Assembly: GCA_038216655.1 (NCBI GenBank)
Contig: JBBQPZ010000001.1
Location: forward strand, 186,001-250,000
Source of the DNA: JAFDWR01 sp038216655
GTDB lineage: Bacteria; Armatimonadota; Fimbriimonadia; Fimbriimonadales; Fimbriimonadaceae
DNA length: 64,000 bases
Direction of reading: 5' to 3'
The notes under the pieces were generated by a model. That model did not search any database. It had not been told where the DNA came from and was given only the letters and a program-made list of their open reading frames with translations. This document shows positions 40,781 through 49,831 of this stretch, in pieces. Numbering within the stretch: the first letter of the stretch is position 1; each line of letters begins with the position of its first letter. Both the position numbers and the translations under genes were made by a program.

Positions 40781-43774
40781 ATGATGGCGGTGGCCATGTC
40801 CATACTCGCCGTCGCCACGTTCTTGCTCTGGTCGCCCCACGCTGGCAAAGCCCCGGACCTGGGAAAGGCAGGGGATTCGCTATCCAACCCGATCCTCCGC
40901 ATCGACCTTGCCGGCCATTCTGGGGCCGTAAATGATTTGCGTGTTGATGCGATTCATCAATTTGCTGTGACCGCATCTTCGGACAAGACCCTCCGGATCT
41001 GGTCACTTCCCTCGGGCCGTCTTACCCGGGTTATCCGACCCCCCATTGGCAGCGGTCCGGAAGGCGAACTGAACGTCGCGGCGATTTCACCGGATGGGAA
41101 CACGATTGCTTGCGGGGGATGGACCGGTGCAAGTTGGGGTGGCAAGGTTTCCGTGTACCTGTTCGACCGAGCCAGCGGCCAGATGATACGGAGAATCGGG
41201 GGCTTGCCAGACACGATTTCCTCTCTCGACTACTCGAAAGATGGATCACGGCTTGCGGTCGGAGTATCGAACGGCGGGTTATTTGTCTTCTCGAGTGCCA
41301 ACGGTCTCGAGATCGGGCGTGACTCTAGCTACACCGACCGCGTGATGAGCGTCAACTTCGATTCGAAGGGCAAGCTAGCGACGTCAAGTGTCGATGGATA
41401 CGTCCGGCTGTACGACAGCAATCTGAAGCTCACGGCCAAGATCAAGCCACCCTCGACCGGCATCCCGACTTGGATCGTGTTCAGTCCCGGCGACGTCCGC
41501 TTTTCGCCCGACGAATCGGAAATCGCAGTTGGTGATCTTGCTGTCGGCAGAATTGGCATCTTATCCGCGGGCGATCTGCATCCCCTCCGATCCCTCAACC
41601 CGACCGGGCCAACTTTTGGCGGCACGAACAACCTGTGCTGGTCACCCGACGGCCAGAACATTTACGCTGGCGGAACCGCCGGTAGCAGCTCCGATGGCAC
41701 GCCGGTCTTCCATTGGGCCGAGGGCGCAAAGGGTGTACTCACCGAGATTTTTGTCCCCGGCAAAGGCATTTCAGGTTTGGAGGTCGCCGGTGCAGATGTG
41801 ATCTATGCAACCTCAGACGGCCAGCTTGGGATCATCACCAACGACAAGTTCAGCGTAGTCCAGAAGCGAGGAACCGCCGATCTCGGCCCGCACTGGTTCC
41901 CTTCGTTCCTCACTTCCTCAGACGGCGATACCATCCGCTTTCGCCTTTGGACGAGCTTCATCGACGGCGAAACTGCGCAGTTCTCGGTTGCAGGCCGGCA
42001 GCTGCAATTGGAACCGAAAGAAGATCCTCAGTTCCCGCTCACGGGTCCGGTCAAGATTGGGGCCGAATTTCAGCTGGAGGAAATCATCGATAGCTTCCTC
42101 AATGTCCACAAGCTGAATGGACACATCCTGCCGCTCGACAAGTTCGAAGATGCAATCTCCTTCGCGGTCATGCCAGACCGGTCGAGCCTCATCACCGGGG
42201 CGACGTGGCACTTATACAACTTCGATCCCCAAGGCAAGAAGCTCTGGTCTGTACCCGTAGCGGGAATCGCGCAGATTTTGAATGTCACACCGAACGGCAA
42301 GCTAGTAATCGCGGCCAACGGAGATGGGACCATTCGTTGGTATCGGGCCGACAATGGCCATGAAATCCTTGCCTACTTCCCGCATCCGGACAAGCGTCGA
42401 TGGGTGGCCTGGACACCCGGTGGCTATTTTGATTGCTCTCCCGGCGGCGAAGATCTGATCGGTTGGCATGTGAACAACGGCATCGACAAAGCCGCCGACT
42501 TTTACTCGGCAGGACGCTTTAGGGGCCATTACTATCGACCAGACGTAATTGCGAATGTGCTCTCGACCCTTGATGAAGCGGAAGCTGTGCATCAGGCAGA
42601 CTCGATCGCGCATCGCCCCGATGCATTGCCCGTCGAGAAGACTTTGCCGCCGGTCGTCCGCATCCTCGGCTTGACGGCGGGGCCTGCCCCAACCCCACGG
42701 GAGTTGGTTGAAATCGAGCGATTGCAGCATCGCGAGTTCGAACACCCCACCCAGACGCTGAGTTTTAAGCTCAAATCTGTTTCCGAAGATCCGATCCTTG
42801 AGATTCAATACTTAGTGGACGGACGCCCAGCGAAGGTCGAGCGTGGATTGTCCCTTCGCGCCAAGGATGAAATCATCCGCGAGGTCACCCTTGATCTGCC
42901 TGAACACGACGTCACCGTGTCGGTGATTGCCTCCAATAAGCATGCAGCCAGCGAGCCAGCGAGCATCAGTCTCCACTACAAGGCACTCGTCGTGTCGCCT
43001 CCCGCGGGCTTTACGATTCGTCCAAAATTGTACGTTCTAGCAATCGGAGTAGGGACGTACGCGGACAACCGCGTGCCGCACCTGAAGTTTCCCGGCAAGG
43101 ACGCCACAGACTTTTCGACGGCGATGCTCAGACAGAAGGAGCTGTACGCGGACATCCAGGTCCACACAGTGACGGACGCAGAGGCGCCACGCGATCGTAT
43201 CCTCGACGAATTGGAGTGGATCCAAAAGGCCACGACCCATAACGACGTGGCGATGATCTTCCTCAGCGGTCACGGGGATAACGACGCGAACGGGAACTTC
43301 ATCTTCCTGCCTGCCAACTTCAACCAGGACCACGTGAAGAGCACCTCGATCGGGTTCCAAGATATCCGCCAGGTGATCGAAGCGATCCCGGGCAAAGTCC
43401 TTTTCTTTGTCGATGCCTGCCACTCCGGAAACGTCCTCGGAGGTGGAACCCGCAAGGGGGTCCCGCCGGACATCAACGGGATCGTAAACGAGTTGGCAAG
43501 CGCCGAGAACGGTGCCATCGTTTTCGCCGCTTCAACCGGAAAACAGGCGGCCCTTGAGGACGACACCTGGGGAAACGGTGCCTTTACCAAGGCACTGATC
43601 GAGTGCCTCTCCGGGAAAGACGATCACTTCAAGTCCGGACGGATCACCGTGAACATGCTTGACCTATCGATCTCGGAGCGCGTGAAAGCATTGACGAAGG
43701 GCGGGCAGACGCCCACGACGGCGAAGCCAAAGACGATGAGCGATTTCCCCATCGCGATTGTAAGCACCGGGTGA
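40781..43774 (+). CDS. WD40-repeat caspase-family protease (orthocaspase-like, C14)
   Basis: 997 residues. An N-terminal hydrophobic segment (MSILAVATFLLW) could be a signal anchor. Residues ~40-560 are WD40 repeats (AIHQFAVTASSDKTLRIWSL; VMSVNFDSKGKLATSSVDGY and others), then a linker (~560-765), then a caspase-like p20 domain. The catalytic dyad is His831 in FLSGHGDND and Cys880 in FFVDACHSGN, with the normal ~49-residue spacing. It starts ATGATG with only a weak ribosome-binding site. Prokaryotic caspase homologues with WD40 sensors occur in cyanobacteria and planctomycetes; targets and trigger are unknown. It stands alone between a terminator and the tRNA genes. Confidence 0.92.
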   Translation: MMAVAMSILAVATFLLWSPHAGKAPDLGKAGDSLSNPILRIDLAGHSGAVNDLRVDAIHQFAVTASSDKTLRIWSLPSGRLTRVIRPPIGSGPEGELNVAAISPDGNTIACGGWTGASWGGKVSVYLFDRASGQMIRRIGGLPDTISSLDYSKDGSRLAVGVSNGGLFVFSSANGLEIGRDSSYTDRVMSVNFDSKGKLATSSVDGYVRLYDSNLKLTAKIKPPSTGIPTWIVFSPGDVRFSPDESEIAVGDLAVGRIGILSAGDLHPLRSLNPTGPTFGGTNNLCWSPDGQNIYAGGTAGSSSDGTPVFHWAEGAKGVLTEIFVPGKGISGLEVAGADVIYATSDGQLGIITNDKFSVVQKRGTADLGPHWFPSFLTSSDGDTIRFRLWTSFIDGETAQFSVAGRQLQLEPKEDPQFPLTGPVKIGAEFQLEEIIDSFLNVHKLNGHILPLDKFEDAISFAVMPDRSSLITGATWHLYNFDPQGKKLWSVPVAGIAQILNVTPNGKLVIAANGDGTIRWYRADNGHEILAYFPHPDKRRWVAWTPGGYFDCSPGGEDLIGWHVNNGIDKAADFYSAGRFRGHYYRPDVIANVLSTLDEAEAVHQADSIAHRPDALPVEKTLPPVVRILGLTAGPAPTPRELVEIERLQHREFEHPTQTLSFKLKSVSEDPILEIQYLVDGRPAKVERGLSLRAKDEIIREVTLDLPEHDVTVSVIASNKHAASEPASISLHYKALVVSPPAGFTIRPKLYVLAIGVGTYADNRVPHLKFPGKDATDFSTAMLRQKELYADIQVHTVTDAEAPRDRILDELEWIQKATTHNDVAMIFLSGHGDNDANGNFIFLPANFNQDHVKSTSIGFQDIRQVIEAIPGKVLFFVDACHSGNVLGGGTRKGVPPDINGIVNELASAENGAIVFAASTGKQAALEDDTWGNGAFTKALIECLSGKDDHFKSGRITVNMLDLSISERVKALTKGGQTPTTAKPKTMSDFPIAIVSTG

Positions 43775-43806
43775 CGAAACGAGTTCTTTTTAGGTTCGAA
43801 TAAGGG

Positions 43807-43882
43807 TGGTGCCGCAAGCCGGACTTGAACCGGCGACCCTAGCATTTTCAGTGCTATGCTCTACCAACTGAGCTATCGCGGC
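43807..43882 (-). tRNA. tRNA-Phe (GAA)
   Basis: The minus strand folds as a cloverleaf: acceptor GCCGCGA with TTGCGGC, anticodon stem TAGCA/TGCTA around loop CTGAAAA (anticodon GAA), T-arm GCCGGTTCAAGTCCGGC, discriminator A. The CCA end is encoded (43807-43809). It is the second gene of a tRNA-Asp/tRNA-Phe pair. Confidence 0.96.
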
Positions 43883-43893
43883 ACTCGTTGTAA

Positions 43894-43969
<76 letters not shown>

Positions 43970-43981
43970 GAACAGAGAGGA

Positions 43982-44010
43982 AGTATGGCATCTCCTGAGC
44001 CCGAAGTCAA
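43982..44010 (-). promoter_or_regulatory. Putative tRNA-Asp/tRNA-Phe promoter
   Basis: On the minus strand TTGACT (44010-44005), a 17-base spacer and CATACT (43987-43982), 12 bases before the tRNA-Asp 5' end. The box overlaps the start codon of the divergent membrane-protein gene. Confidence 0.55.
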
Positions 44011-44512
44011 TGGCAAAGCCGCTAAGTTCAAAACTCCTCTCTGGACGACGCCTTGGCATTGCGCAGGATTTTACGTTCTTGCATTCATTTGGGGTCCAGC
44101 CCTGTACATTTCGAGCATATACCGTTTTGCCGGATACAGCCTCGGGCTCGATCCCGAGCTAGGCGCTCCCTACCGGCAGTTTTTCGCGGTCAATTCGGTT
44201 CACTTTTTGATTGCGGGCGCCACCAGTTTGACAATGGCTGCGGGGATGAGGCGTTTGCTCTGGTTCAAAGGTCCGGGGAAGTGGCTTGTTCCCTCTCTAC
44301 TCGCCACAGTGCCGCTGATTTTCGTCTTTCTCTTTGTACTCCTCTTATCAGCTATGCCAACGCGCCCGGTTGACGCGCTGTCTTTCGCATTTTGGGGAAG
44401 TATTTACGCACTCTATTTTCTGTCGTGGTTGCATGTGGTCAGCGCGACCATAGGGTTCGGCTTGGGTGTGTTATCAGATCGAAAAGCGATTAGCGCTGAG
44501 TTGCTTCCCTAA
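43985..44512 (+). CDS. Four-helix membrane protein of unknown function
   Basis: 175 residues. A ~25-residue soluble start is followed by about four hydrophobic helices (WHCAGFYVLAFIWGPALYIS; HFLIAGATSLTMAAG; LLATVPLIFVFLFVLLLSA; WLHVVSATIGFGLGVL). I recognise no family. GAGAGGAAGT precedes the ATG. Base composition is lower in G+C than its neighbours. The tRNA promoter on the other strand overlaps its first codons. Confidence 0.65.
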   Translation: MASPEPEVNGKAAKFKTPLWTTPWHCAGFYVLAFIWGPALYISSIYRFAGYSLGLDPELGAPYRQFFAVNSVHFLIAGATSLTMAAGMRRLLWFKGPGKWLVPSLLATVPLIFVFLFVLLLSAMPTRPVDALSFAFWGSIYALYFLSWLHVVSATIGFGLGVLSDRKAISAELLP

Positions 44513-44581
44513 CTATTGTGCGTCCGCAGCCGGCGAACGAGGGAGACTAATCCTGACCAAGTTTGCCGGTCTATAGAACGG

Positions 44582-44654
44582 AGCCCATCCACTTGCGCGA
44601 ATGGGCTTGGCGGGGCTCACACTCCGCTCACACTCCAACTCAGACTCAGACTCT
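44582..44654. repeat. Hairpin plus short tandem repeats at a convergent gene end
   Basis: AGCCCAT (44582-44588) pairs with ATGGGCT (44601-44607). Next come two copies of the 11-mer GCTCACACTCC (44615-44636) and three ACTCAG hexamers (44638-44653). The repeats run into the end of the aldehyde dehydrogenase gene and supply its stop codon (44646-44648). Confidence 0.65.
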
Positions 44655-46142
44655 AGTCGACAGCCCCTGTGCCATGATGATCTCCTTGGCGTGGTTCACC
44701 GTGAACGCGACCCGGTGAGTCACCGACTCCAGAATCGCTTCCGCACCAGGATGCCCGTTCCCAGAGCCCTTCACGCCGCCGAACGGTAGGTGCACCTCGG
44801 CACCGATCGACGGCAGATTCACGTACCCGAGGCCGTAATCCGCATGGTCCCGCACCCAGCGCCACTTCCGGTAGTCCTCGGTGATCACCGCCATCGAGAG
44901 CCCGTAGTCGGTGTCATTATTCACCGCGACCGCTTCTTCTAGTCCATCGACGGGAATGATCGCGACGTGCGGCGAGAACGCTTCCTCGCGGAGGCAGAAA
45001 GTGTTCTTCTTGTATCCGTCGAAGCGATACACGAAGGGCGAGACGAAGTTACCCACTTCGAGACCGCCTTCCTTTAGCTCCTTCCCTTCCACGAGAACCT
45101 GCGCGCCTTCTTCTTTGGCTCGTTGGTTGTGGTGCTTCCACTTCGTGATTCCCTCGGGATTGATCAAGGGACCCATGAATACGTCCGGGTCGAGGCCGTT
45201 GCCGACCTTTATGCGGTTCACCCGCTCGACGAACGCCTTTGTGAACGCCGGCTCGACCTTCTTATCGACGATTATCCGACTGGTGGAGACGCAGCGCTGG
45301 CCGGCAGTCTTGAATCCTCCCAGTACGCACGCGTTAACCGCGATGTCCAGATCAGCGTCCTCTAAGACGAGTGTCGCGTTCTTGCCCCCCATCTCGGTGG
45401 CGACGAACTTGTAAATGTCCGCGGCGGCGACTTGCTGGAGGTGCTTGCCTACCGCTCTCGAGCCGGTGAAGAGGATGACCGCGACGTCCTTGTGCCTGAC
45501 GAGCGGATCTCCAACCGCCTCTCCCGTCCCGTGAACGATGTTGATCACGCCCTTCGGGAAGCCGGCCTCATGGAATAACTCCATGAGCTTGTGGCCGCAG
45601 ATCGGCGTCTCCTCGGAGGGCTTGAACACCACCGTGTTCCCGGCGAGCACGCTCGGCAGGATCACCCAGAACGGGATCGCAACCGGAAAATTCCACGGCG
45701 TGATACACGCCACCACCCCCTTAGACTTGCGGAGGATAAAAGCATCCTTAGCCGGAATTTCAGAACTGACCGCCCAGCCGTACGGCATGCGGCCCAGACC
45801 GGCGACGTACTGCGCCATGTGGAGCGCCTCGACCACGTCGGCGCGCCCCTCGTTCAACGGCTTCCCGCACTCGCGGGTTACGATCTCGGCGAGGGTGTCG
45901 ACCTCGCGGCGGATCAACTGCGCGAACGTGTCGATAATCTCCGCTCGGTTCACCCAACTCAGATCGCGCCACGTCTCATACGCTTTCTTAGCGGCGGCGA
46001 CGGCCTCATCGACGTCTTGAGAGGTGGATTGGGGAGCGGTCCCGACCAGGTCGTTCTTGTTGGCGGGATTCGTGGATTCGAAGGTCTGAGTCGGCTCGCG
46101 CCAGGCGCCGTCGATGTAGTTTTTCGCGGAAATTGGATTCAT
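44646..46142 (-). CDS. NAD(P)-dependent aldehyde dehydrogenase
   Basis: 498 residues, the normal ALDH length. Motifs: ACITPWNFPVAIPFWVILPS, nucleotide site FTGSRAVGKHLQ, catalytic Glu in ATEMGGKNATLV, nucleophile Cys in KTAGQRCVSTSRI, and the late EEAFSPHVAI and LPFGGVKGSGNG. It is closest in style to the alpha-ketoglutaric-semialdehyde / P5C-like ALDH group, but the substrate cannot be fixed. The frame extends 119 codons upstream, across the divergent leader; ATG at 46142 is chosen by family length. Its last codons lie in tandem repeats. Confidence 0.9.
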   Translation of the reverse strand: MNPISAKNYIDGAWREPTQTFESTNPANKNDLVGTAPQSTSQDVDEAVAAAKKAYETWRDLSWVNRAEIIDTFAQLIRREVDTLAEIVTRECGKPLNEGRADVVEALHMAQYVAGLGRMPYGWAVSSEIPAKDAFILRKSKGVVACITPWNFPVAIPFWVILPSVLAGNTVVFKPSEETPICGHKLMELFHEAGFPKGVINIVHGTGEAVGDPLVRHKDVAVILFTGSRAVGKHLQQVAAADIYKFVATEMGGKNATLVLEDADLDIAVNACVLGGFKTAGQRCVSTSRIIVDKKVEPAFTKAFVERVNRIKVGNGLDPDVFMGPLINPEGITKWKHHNQRAKEEGAQVLVEGKELKEGGLEVGNFVSPFVYRFDGYKKNTFCLREEAFSPHVAIIPVDGLEEAVAVNNDTDYGLSMAVITEDYRKWRWVRDHADYGLGYVNLPSIGAEVHLPFGGVKGSGNGHPGAEAILESVTHRVAFTVNHAKEIIMAQGLSTRV

Positions 46143-46247
46143 GTTAGGTACGTCGTTGTCGCCAAAAGTGTACCTTTCCACCCTGTAAACCTTGCTTTGA
46201 TGCCGATACTTGGGAGGTAACCTAGCGCGTCTTCTCTTGAAGTCCTT

Positions 46248-48089
46248 ATGCGATATCTTTTGCCCGGCCTCGCTTTGGTGTCGCTGATTCCCGCTATGGC
46301 CGGGGCCCATTCGGCGCGTGCCGTGGGGCGTCTCGTGTATGTGAACGAGGTCCCGACCTTTCGGTTCTCCGAACAAGTGGGGGACATCGACGGATCCGAC
46401 CGCGCCCAGCAAGTGGCCAGGAACCTGACGCTCTACGACGAGAAGGACGTCAAAGTGGTTCGTCACGGACGTGCGGCGGCGATCACGGTTGGCGATCACT
46501 CCATCCTGACGATCTCCGCGGCCGAAGCCCGTGGCTACGGCGTTAGCGCTCTTTCCCTTGTCAATACTTGGGCGAGGACTTTGCGCGGTGCCCTCGCGCT
46601 TCCATCGCTTCGGCTCAGCGCGACGAGCCTGCGACTTGCGCCAGCCGCCGAGAAGACCTTCAGCGTCGTCGGGAGCCAGGTCGACGTGGCTCAGGCGACA
46701 AGCTCCAATCCAGCGATCCTGTCGGTTTCCAAGGAAAACGGAGTGATCAGTATTCGGTCGTTGAAGCCGGGTCTGGCGAAAGTCACCGTGAGGTCCACCA
46801 AGGCCGAAGTCTCCGTCCGGGTTCGGGTCCTTCCCTATGCGGTCGAGTTTCCTCAGAAGGTCACCGCCTCAGTGACGGGTGCTCCCGCTACCTCCGAAAC
46901 AGTCCGAGGCGCGATCCGAAGTGCTCTCCTCACCGAACTTCAGAAGCAGCCCGGCGCGCGCCTCGCTTATAGAACCGGGGCCGTGACTTCGGTTCCGACC
47001 GGTGAGGGTCGAACATTTTCCATCAGCGTGCGGGCCACCGCCCCCGGCGCCGTGCAGAGCGAGGGCGTGGTGAACGTAACGGTTCAGAACTCCGCCCTCA
47101 CCAACACCCCCGACGGGGAGCTTTGGTTCTGCAACAAGCCGGAAAGCGTCCTCGGCCCCGGCGACCTCTTCTCCGCTTCCCTGAAGCCGGATCGTCCGGT
47201 GCGCATGCTCTATCACCATTTCAACGCAAGCGGCAGCGACCTCTTCCTTCGCGTCACTGCGGTCAACAACACGGACAAGCCCGCCGAGCTCTGGCTGATT
47301 CCCGGCGACAGTGAGCCGACCAAAAACCCCGCCCTCGCCGGCCTCCGCGCGGCCGATCAATTCGCTCGTAATTGGGTCTGCAACTCAGGGGAAATCGTGA
47401 GGATTCCGCCCCGGACCACCCTGCCGATCGCGCTTCGTAAGCTATACGTCGGCCAGACGATGAGCGGCCTCTGTTCATTGCGCCTCCTCAGCGGGGGACC
47501 CGACACTCTGCGCATCATGGCAAGCGCGACGGCACCGTTTAGCATGGACGACTCGTGGCGCGCCGCTCTCCAGTCCTCCACTCCTTGGCGCGAGGTTGGC
47601 TCTCAGCCGATCCAGGGCAAATTCCTCGACGAGCTTCGCCCGAGCGAGCACATCTACGGCCGCCCGTTCCTCGATAAGGAGTTCCTCTACACCGTAGGTC
47701 AGGCCAACTCGATCGTCCGTCTCGGGTCCGAAGAAATCGTCCGGCATGGCACGGGCGAGAAGCTCGGCGGCAACTACGGCGTGATGTACAACCTACGCAC
47801 CTCGATCGAGAACCCGACCAAGGTTGCCGCCGAGGTCGAACTGCGCTTCCGCGCGAGCGGCGGCTACTCCGGAGGGTTGTTCCTCATCGATGGTAACGTC
47901 ATTCGCACCCCGCTTTTGAACCCCGACCAGGAAGTGTGCGTAACTACCTTTAGGGTCGAGCCCGGGCTGCGTCGCTTCCTGATGATCCAGACGCTTCCGC
48001 TCTCGGGCTGCAGTTACCCTGCCACAATAACGCTGCGCCTTCGGGATCCGATTACGACCCCTTCGGTCCTGGCGTCCATCAAGAAATGA
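46248..48089 (+). CDS. Large secreted protein of unknown function
   Basis: 613 residues with a signal peptide (MRYLLPGLALVSLIPAMAGA). Residues ~20-120 may be a propeptide or phosphodiester-glycosidase-like flap, ~120-200 look like a BIG2/Ig-type domain (SSNPAILSVSKENGVISIRS), and the remainder is beta-rich with paired short motifs (NNTDKPAELWLIPGDSEPT). I recognise no family. It overlaps the next gene (TPR protein) by four bases, so the two are made together and may act together. Confidence 0.7.
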   Translation: MRYLLPGLALVSLIPAMAGAHSARAVGRLVYVNEVPTFRFSEQVGDIDGSDRAQQVARNLTLYDEKDVKVVRHGRAAAITVGDHSILTISAAEARGYGVSALSLVNTWARTLRGALALPSLRLSATSLRLAPAAEKTFSVVGSQVDVAQATSSNPAILSVSKENGVISIRSLKPGLAKVTVRSTKAEVSVRVRVLPYAVEFPQKVTASVTGAPATSETVRGAIRSALLTELQKQPGARLAYRTGAVTSVPTGEGRTFSISVRATAPGAVQSEGVVNVTVQNSALTNTPDGELWFCNKPESVLGPGDLFSASLKPDRPVRMLYHHFNASGSDLFLRVTAVNNTDKPAELWLIPGDSEPTKNPALAGLRAADQFARNWVCNSGEIVRIPPRTTLPIALRKLYVGQTMSGLCSLRLLSGGPDTLRIMASATAPFSMDDSWRAALQSSTPWREVGSQPIQGKFLDELRPSEHIYGRPFLDKEFLYTVGQANSIVRLGSEEIVRHGTGEKLGGNYGVMYNLRTSIENPTKVAAEVELRFRASGGYSGGLFLIDGNVIRTPLLNPDQEVCVTTFRVEPGLRRFLMIQTLPLSGCSYPATITLRLRDPITTPSVLASIKK

Positions 48090-48970
48090 GTCAAGAAGCC
48101 GAGCACCCGTCTTTTCGCACCATCGCGTCCCTATTCCAGATTCCCACTCCTGAAGAGTTCGTCGAGGAAGAAGACGAGCCCAGGGCCCCGAGGGTCGGCC
48201 GAACCGCTGAAGAGAGCGATGCCCTGGGTCGCGCCTGCTTGACCGACGGTAACTACGAGGCCGCGATCAAGCACTTCCAACGTGCCTGCACCCAGCGCGA
48301 GCCCGGCGACATCCGGAGCCAAATCGACCTCGCGGGAGCGATGGAGTATGCCGACCAGGCTCCCCAAGCTCTCCGTCAGTACCAGCGCGCCCTCCAGATC
48401 CAGCACGAGGCCCTTGAGCCGGAGCTTGGGATCAGCGATGTCCTGCGCCGCTACGGCCGCTACCGCGAGAGCATCGAGCACCTTCAGGAAGCCGTCAAGA
48501 AGGAACCGAGCAACCCTTACGTTCACATCAAGCTGGCCGAAACTTTGCGCGACGCCGGGCACCCCGTTGCCGCTCTAACCGCCGCCCAGGGCGCTATCGC
48601 CGCCAAGCCGGACGGGGCCTTCTACCACTACTGGACTGGCGATCTTCTGACGTCGATGAAGCGCTACGACGAAGCGCTCGATGCTCTCCGCGCGGCGATC
48701 GAACTCTCTCCTGGTGACGACTTCCTCTATCTCCGCGCGGCAGTAGCCTTCTGGGGTGCCAAGCGCACCGTAGAGGCGATCAAGTCGGTCCGCCTCGCCA
48801 GCGACCTCGACCCCGCCAAGCACCTGTACCACGGCCTCATTGGCGTTCTGCTGGAGGAGACCGGCCAGCTCGAGGAATCCCAACTCGAAAGCGATCGCGC
48901 CAAGCTGATGGACCGCTATGATCAGGACATGCTGGACCGCCTTCTGGACGAGATGGGCATTGAGCTTTAG
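48086..48970 (+). CDS. Cytoplasmic TPR-repeat protein
   Basis: 294 residues, no signal peptide. After an acidic N-terminus (FVEEEDEPRAP) come at least six tetratricopeptide repeats (DGNYEAAIKHFQRACTQREP, APQALRQYQRALQIQHEALE, KRYDEALDALRAAIELSPGD and others). The last ~70 residues are helical. Likely an adaptor for the secreted protein coupled upstream (ATGA overlap), though the predicted compartments differ. A perfect 16-base inverted repeat begins six bases after its stop. Confidence 0.8.
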   Translation: MSQEAEHPSFRTIASLFQIPTPEEFVEEEDEPRAPRVGRTAEESDALGRACLTDGNYEAAIKHFQRACTQREPGDIRSQIDLAGAMEYADQAPQALRQYQRALQIQHEALEPELGISDVLRRYGRYRESIEHLQEAVKKEPSNPYVHIKLAETLRDAGHPVAALTAAQGAIAAKPDGAFYHYWTGDLLTSMKRYDEALDALRAAIELSPGDDFLYLRAAVAFWGAKRTVEAIKSVRLASDLDPAKHLYHGLIGVLLEETGQLEESQLESDRAKLMDRYDQDMLDRLLDEMGIEL

Positions 48971-48976
48971 GCGGCT

Positions 48977-49075
48977 CAGTGGCAGTGGCAGTTGAGGATG
49001 ATTCACTACGTCGATGGCGGCCGAATTCGTAGGTGAGACTGTCCGGAATCGGCGCTACCACTGCCACTGCCACTG
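48977..49075. repeat. Hexamer-built perfect inverted repeat
   Basis: CAGTGGCAGTGGCAGT (48977-48992) and ACTGCCACTGCCACTG (49060-49075) pair perfectly over 16 bases around a 67-base loop. Each arm is a run of CAGTGG hexamers, and CCTCTTTTCC follows the second arm. It sits right after the TPR gene stop and could act as a terminator. Confidence 0.7.
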
Positions 49076-49161
49076 CCTCTTTTCCGCCTCCCCCCTGTCA
49101 CAACCTCGCTTCAAATCCCCAATGAGATTACGGGCGTCGTTTGACGCCACGGAATCTTCCT

Positions 49162-49767
49162 ATGAAACGAGCATTAACTTTGGCGTCCATTCTTGCGGTG
49201 GCCGCCGCCGCGAACGCCAGCGGCTTCACTAACGGCAGCTTCGAAGACGGCGTCGATCCTGGTAGCTTCACCACTCTCAACCCGGGAGACACAAACATCT
49301 CTGGCTGGAGCGTCGGGGGCACGAGTGTTGACTACATCGGAAGCTACTGGCTGGCGTCCGATGGTGCGCGAAGTTTGGATCTCGGCGGACTTGGAGCCGG
49401 TTCGGTCTCTCAGACCTTCGACACCGTCAATGGGCAGCAATACCTCCTGACGTTCGACATGGCGGGCAATCCCGACAATAACGATCCCCTGTTCACCTTG
49501 AACGCATCGGTCGGCGACCTGAACCAGGACTTCTCGTTCATCAACCCGTTCAACAACGATCCTCACAGCAACATGGGGTGGCAGGGTCGAAGTGCGCTGT
49601 TCACCGCAACGGGTGCCTCTTCAACGATCACCTTCACGAGCCTGGTGCCCCCCGGAGCCTACGGCCCCGCGCTGGACAACGTCCAGATGCAAGCCGTCCC
49701 GGAGCCCTGCTCGATGATCGCCCTGGGCCTCGGAGCCGTCGGACTGCTACGCCGGAAGAGAGTATAG
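49162..49767 (+). CDS. PEP-CTERM sorted exported protein
   Basis: 201 residues. Signal peptide MKRALTLASILAVAAAANA; mature part FTNGSFEDGVDPGSF..., a beta-sandwich like the DUF642/choice-of-anchor-C domains. The end VPEPCSMIALGLGAVGLLRR is a textbook PEP-CTERM signal (VPEP, hydrophobic helix, basic tail), cut by an exosortase, which must be encoded elsewhere. ATG at 49162 is chosen as the start of the signal peptide. Such proteins are linked to exopolysaccharide and surface layers. Confidence 0.88.
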   Translation: MKRALTLASILAVAAAANASGFTNGSFEDGVDPGSFTTLNPGDTNISGWSVGGTSVDYIGSYWLASDGARSLDLGGLGAGSVSQTFDTVNGQQYLLTFDMAGNPDNNDPLFTLNASVGDLNQDFSFINPFNNDPHSNMGWQGRSALFTATGASSTITFTSLVPPGAYGPALDNVQMQAVPEPCSMIALGLGAVGLLRRKRV

Positions 49768-49783
49768 AAGTATAAGAGTTTAG

Positions 49784-49819
49784 GAGTATTGAGAAAGGAG
49801 CTTTCTAACCTCAATACTC
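49784..49819. terminator. Bidirectional hairpin from heptamer repeats
   Basis: GAGTATTGAG (49784-49793) pairs perfectly with CTCAATACTC (49810-49819), and GAAAG/CTTTC extends the stem inward past a bulge. Around it are further GTAT-type heptamers. It fills the 64-base gap between the convergent PEP-CTERM and trpE stops, an ideal place for a two-way terminator. Confidence 0.65.
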
Positions 49820-49831
49820 ACATACTGTCTG

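Noticed and set aside
39452..40840. 462-codon open frame on the minus strand
   Set aside because: Antisense to the stalk-domain protein and crossing its terminator; composition is Arg/His-rich with no domain.
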